Shown here one piece after another: positions 59,894 through 64,000 of a stretch of DNA of 64,000 nucleotides. Below the pieces are notes generated by a model. The model was not told the origin of the DNA. It saw only the letters and a program-made list of their open reading frames with translations, and ran no database searches. The first letter of the stretch is position 1. Each line of letters opens with the position of its first letter. Position numbers and translations under genes: made by a program. Source of the DNA: Apodospora peruviana (Eukaryota; Ascomycota; Sordariomycetes; Sordariales; Lasiosphaeriaceae); NCBI GenBank assembly GCA_033439685.1, contig JAUEDM010000001.1:868001-932000 (forward strand). Direction: 5' to 3'.

Positions 59894-62294
59894 GGTAACG
59901 GCGGCGGCAACCCTTGGCCGACCATCACTCCTCGGGCAGGCTCTGGTAACGGCAAGCTGGCTACCAGTAAATCAGCGAGCGATCTTCGAGATCCATGCGG
60001 GCGACAGGCAAGGTGCAACGGGCAGCTTTGGGAGACCTGGCTGGAGGGATGTCTGTTGTCTGGGCTTGGAAGCATTGATGTGCTGGCACGCGCGAGGATT
60101 GGTGGTTTGGACAAGCGACCGGGGGCTTCCCTACACCAGCGAACGAGCTGCACCTAGGCAGTCCGTAGTTTTCTCCGCCAGAGGCCCAAACGGCCGGCAG
60201 GAGGCTCCACTCAAACTGAACCTTCACCCACTCACCTTCATTCGCTTGCGATTGTCAGTACCTACCAGAGGTACCGTACCTTTCAAACAACCTCCACTTC
60301 GCTTTAACTCTCGACAACCTCGACGTAATTCGATGTTCAAAACGTTTAAAGCACCATGGACCTCAGCTACTGTGGCTGCCAATGTCAACAAAGAGAGATA
60401 GCTGCAAATCATCGGATTATTTTTCTTAGAATCCATCCGAAGTCGAGTACCTAGGTACTTGACCTACAGTACAAAAACCCCAGTCACGATGAATCTACAA
60501 CTTCCAGGTTTGCATTTCACGCAATACATACGACAGGGCAAACCTGGGCTTTGCTCTCGTCTAACTGGCCCGATAATTTGACGCATACCGTTTGAATTGC
60601 CCACAGACATCCGACCGGTAAGCTCCTCCTGCAGCAGCAGGATGATGTGTGCGCCGTGAGGAAGCAAAGAGAGGGTGCGCCGTTGCAGCCTCAGGTTCAG
60701 ATTGGGCTTACTCTCGTCTCGGTTGACGGAATCCGGATGAATTGAGTGGTTATTGCTCGCTCAGTCCAGCAGGATGGCCCGCCGGCGCCAAACCCCCCGA
60801 CCGAGATAAAAAGATGCTGCTGTGCAAACCTGGAATTGATAACGGTTGAAATCAATTCATTCCCTGGCCCCGGGGAGAGCAAACCATTGTTCAAGCGCTT
60901 CCCCTTCACTGGCCGGCCAAAGAGGCAGGTGATACGGAGTAGGTTCCCCCCGAAAAAAATCGTGATTGATACAACACCCCAACCAGTCAAACAGCTTCGC
61001 CAGGAATTATTTTGGGTCCTGTCGTCAGCCAGCAGTGGGGGGCATGTCTTGTGTGGCACCAAGTGTTCACACTCTGTGGCTCGCCCGCCAGCCTGGCTGT
61101 GTTCCAACCTGGGGCCAATCTGGGGTCGGTTCGGCCAATTCACGAACAAGCAGCGACCAAGGTTGCGCCACCGCCCACTCCCAAAACCGCCTCTCCCTTT
61201 CGCTTCAATGATGCCTGCCATGGACATCCGACATCGAGGCTGTCGAGAAGCCGGACGCTAATGACCACGCTTACAGGACGAGGAGTCGAGAACTGCCAGT
61301 AATTAAGGTACCCGGCCTCAAGACTCCTATACACGCTATACTAATTTATTAGTTGCATCTGCCGCAGTCGCACGACGAGGACTGAGACCCGTTATTGGGG
61401 TCATCGAGAACGTGGTGGTCTTGTTCCGTACATGTGAAAGTGTGTGCGACTTACAGGCCGCTGATGAGGCCGAGCGGGAAGGCGGGCCAAGAGACCACAA
61501 AGCGGTCGATCTCCGTGACGCGTTTTTTTCTTCTTCTTTCCGTGCGCAACGCGACCCAAGGCCTCGTTACTTGCCCATCCGCGATGAATCCGTACTATCC
61601 GTCATAAAGGAACATCATCCCTGGAAAAGAACGATAGACGAACCGGTACAGAACAGAACCAAACACTTGGAGACTGAGGATATCCATGCCCGGTCAGCTG
61701 ACTGCTGCTAGACGGAATGGTAATTTCCGTGTATGCATACGAGCCGTCTTACACGAGCCGCACACCTCTGCTAACACATGACGATTACATACCATACCCT
61801 CTCGAACTGTAATTACATAGTGTCAAACTGACTACTAACATCCTGCGCAGGGTTTCTACACTAAAGTTTGTTTGAGAGATCTCACCACTTACACGTGAAC
61901 ATCAACCTGTACTGCTCTACCTTTGTTAGCTGAACCCATTGCCTTGGGTGTCCCGCCATCGGTAACGGAAACGTCTTAGTTGCCTCCCGTTCCAAGTTTC
62001 AAGATGAAGCTCGGTCTTTGTCTCTAGGCTTGAGGCTTGCAACCCTTTCATGGCTAGTATTGTTGATGATTTCTTTATGACATAGGGGACCCAGCTACAA
62101 CGGGAAGACCCGTGAACAAAGTCATCGCATGCGGGATTTGCGTTTCATATGGGCATCTAATCACCCAAAACGGGGTTCGTCCGGAAGTTTCTCTATTATT
62201 CCTGTCAAACTCGCCGTACCTAAACTAAGCCCGCGGTGGTGAACTAGAGCTCCCAGCATTCCTCCTCCCTTCAGCAGTAACCAGACTACTAGTG
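59894..62294. other. 2.4-kb stretch without a supported gene
   Basis: Includes the promoter and 5' leader of the Rho GEF gene and the 3' flank of the cysteine-rich membrane protein gene. ORFs of up to 176 codons (59871-60401 plus, 60697-61227 minus, 60746-61261 plus) overlap in opposed frames and show no domain or signal peptide. Confidence 0.5.
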
Positions 62295-64000
62295 CTAAGT
62301 AGCATCCAACTCCTCGACAGCATGTTCTTCAGTAGGGGTGGGATGATAGAACGATATGCCGTGCCGATGAAGATGCGGTCTCGGCGCCCGCGGCCGAGGT
62401 GACCCAGAATTACTGGTCCTATTCGTACTCGTACTTCCCTCAACCTCATGCCGCTCACTAACCGGACACCCTTGAACTTCTGCTGGTGCCCCCGTCAAAG
62501 CAGTATTCCCGACTGTACTCCCCATCGACATTGTTGACCTCCTGTCTGCTCCTTTGGCTCCTGGACCCCCCACGCTACTAGTATCGACGAGGGTACTGAA
62601 GCCGGAGCTACTCCGCTGGTGACTATCGCGGTAACCCTTGGGCAGCTCCGTCGGTGCATCGTGGTGCAACGGCGCAGAAGGCGTGAACTGCGGGAGCAGG
62701 CGCGGTAATGTTGGCTGTCGGTCGTCGTGATAGTGCTGTGCATTGTCCGGGAGGCCGCCATCGGCAGCAGAAGTGGTGATGGACTCGTTATCGACGCGGT
62801 GGCGGCGCCGGTAGCGGATGCAGATGGCTATGCCGCCGAGCAGGAGGATTACTCCCAGGCCCGCGCCAACGGAGATTCCTGCTATCGCTGAGATTGAGAA
62901 TGCTTGTGTGGAGGTGACAGGGGTAGCAGTAGATGGTGAGGACGAGGACGAGGTTATGAGGGTGGTTGGGGTTGCGAAAGTTGTTACTACCGGCTGCAGT
63001 GGGTTGGGAGCGAGAGCTGTCGTGGTGATGGTCTGGGTTGCGGGCTGGTGGGAGGTGATTGTGAGAGTCGACGTGATAACGGTGGTCTCTTTTGCGTTGA
63101 GGACTCTTTGGGGTTGTGAGTTAGTAGCTTAGCTGGAATTTGATAGGCCTTTCATAGAGAGAGAAAAAGAACTTACCGGGTTACTGTTTCGTAAATAGTA
63201 GTCATGACGTATGAGGTCGTAGTTATCGATATTGTATTGTAGCTGATATCCGTGACTCTTTTGAACTCGGTCGTGTGCTTAACCATCGTTGATGCCGATA
63301 TCTCCCCAGAGTATTTTTTGGTAGTCTGTTGTCTTGGATGTATTTCCGGCTCATGACTGGAACCCCCGAGTCCTCGCAGGACAAACCCATTCCATAACGC
63401 CTTCAGGTTTCTTGCTTGTGAAGGTCGACCATAGTCCGCCGCCCTTTTTGCAAGCACAGTTTTAGCGCCAGTGGTCACTGTCGCCGTCGCCCATTCCACG
63501 TTTGTTTGCGTCTCGGCGTTGGAGACGGTGATTTCAGTAGTTGACAGCACAGTTGACGTGTCGATCTCGACAACAATAACAGTTGCATTCTGGGTGGCGA
63601 GAACGGTGATGGTCTCATACAAAGTCGAGGTGAGGATGGCGTTGCTAGAGAGAGAAGGTTAGCTTGGCATCAAGTTAGCAGAGTAGCAGCCTACCGGGAC
63701 ACTGAAGAAGCCAGACACTGGCCATCATCAGAACAGGTCAAACCGGTAACACAACAGCCCCCTCCGCAGCAGGTTCCTCCTCTTCCACAGCAATACAATC
63801 CATCAACGCAGCAAGTTCCGCAGTCAGAGCAGAAGTTGACGCTGTTGCCGAAGCAGTAGTTCGATCCGTTGGACAGGCAGTCCCTCTTCCAGATAAGGTC
63901 GAAAAAATGGGCTTGGTGGCCAACGAAGGGTTGGAGACCCGGGCGAGGAGCAGTCCAGGTACTCACTTCATCGTTCATATCGAGACCGACGATTGCCAAG
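62295..64000 (-). CDS. Cysteine-rich single-pass cell-surface protein (5' end beyond window)
   Basis: Visible exons are 63999-63695, 63644-63177 and 63105-62295, with introns of 50 nt (GTAGGC, branch GCTAAC) and 71 nt (GTAAGT, branch CTACTAAC), giving 527 residues. The first exon continues past the right edge, so the start and signal peptide are not seen. The N-terminal part has about 17 cysteines in 60 residues (from KRDCLSNGSNYC through CCVDGLYCCGRGGTCCGGGC), a granulin- or chitin-binding-like density. A long Thr/Val/Ser-rich extracellular region with coiled repeats follows (TIYETVTR, TITSTL). One transmembrane helix (AIAGISVGAGLGVILLLGGI) is followed by a basic RYRRRHR stop-transfer and a cytoplasmic tail of about 170 residues. 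The layout is that of fungal wall-stress-sensor-like (Mid2/WSC-type) proteins; a sensor role is inference. Confidence 0.82.

Overview
The window is nuclear DNA of a filamentous ascomycete, most likely a Sordariomycete. The evidence is short spliceosomal introns (about 50-90 nt, GTAAGT-type donors, CTAAC/CTGAC branch sites), a Zn2Cys6 regulator, a Kex2-type secretome, a Tad-like LINE relic, and conserved housekeeping genes of recognisably fungal type. Exon joins below were worked out by keeping the reading frame and family-conserved residues across GT-AG (once GC-AG) boundaries. None was checked against transcripts.

Left part (1-24.5 kb), mostly core genes: the 3' end of an unidentified helical protein; a 1154-aa Zn2Cys6 transcription factor with a 43-residue glutamine run and a 4.2-kb gene-free upstream region; a molybdenum cofactor sulfurase (hxB type, minus); divergent from it the replication licensing ATPase Cdc6/Cdc18 (plus); an FMP42/LAT3-like MFS transporter (minus); and a 1242-aa WW-domain/PhoD-like phosphatase (plus).

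Middle (24.8-43 kb), mixed core and accessory: a 5'-truncated LINE relic; phosphomannomutase; then a run of four small secreted cysteine-rich genes, all on the minus strand, at 28.7, 30.7, 32.4 and 35.8 kb. Three share an exact C-x3-C-x6-C-x3-C head, and all four have one phase-0 intron and a TATA box about 100-150 bp upstream of the ATG. One has acquired a C-terminal Pro/Ser/Thr/Val/Glu repeat domain and another a GPI-type tail. I consider this family cluster the most interesting system in the window. It is followed by a short-chain dehydrogenase, the GINS subunit Sld5 (with a GC-AG intron) and an orphan secreted 343-aa protein behind a degenerate ~105-bp tandem repeat.

Right part (43-53 kb), accessory and decaying: three diverged, frame-damaged copies of one STAND/NACHT-like ATPase family, all minus, two with recognisably homologous upstream DNA. 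They flank an MBOAT/wax-synthase-like membrane acyltransferase gene. Beyond them lie a tRNA-like pol III unit and a 204-bp foldback (MITE-like) element.

Right end (53.8-64 kb): a 1955-aa DH-BAR-SH3 Rho GEF (minus) with two stop-free introns of length 3n, then the 3' part of a cysteine-rich single-pass cell-surface protein that runs off the right edge. Two DNA replication factors (Cdc6, Sld5) occur in the window but are not adjacent. The small secreted genes and the STAND copies are typical of fast-evolving fungal accessory DNA between conserved blocks.
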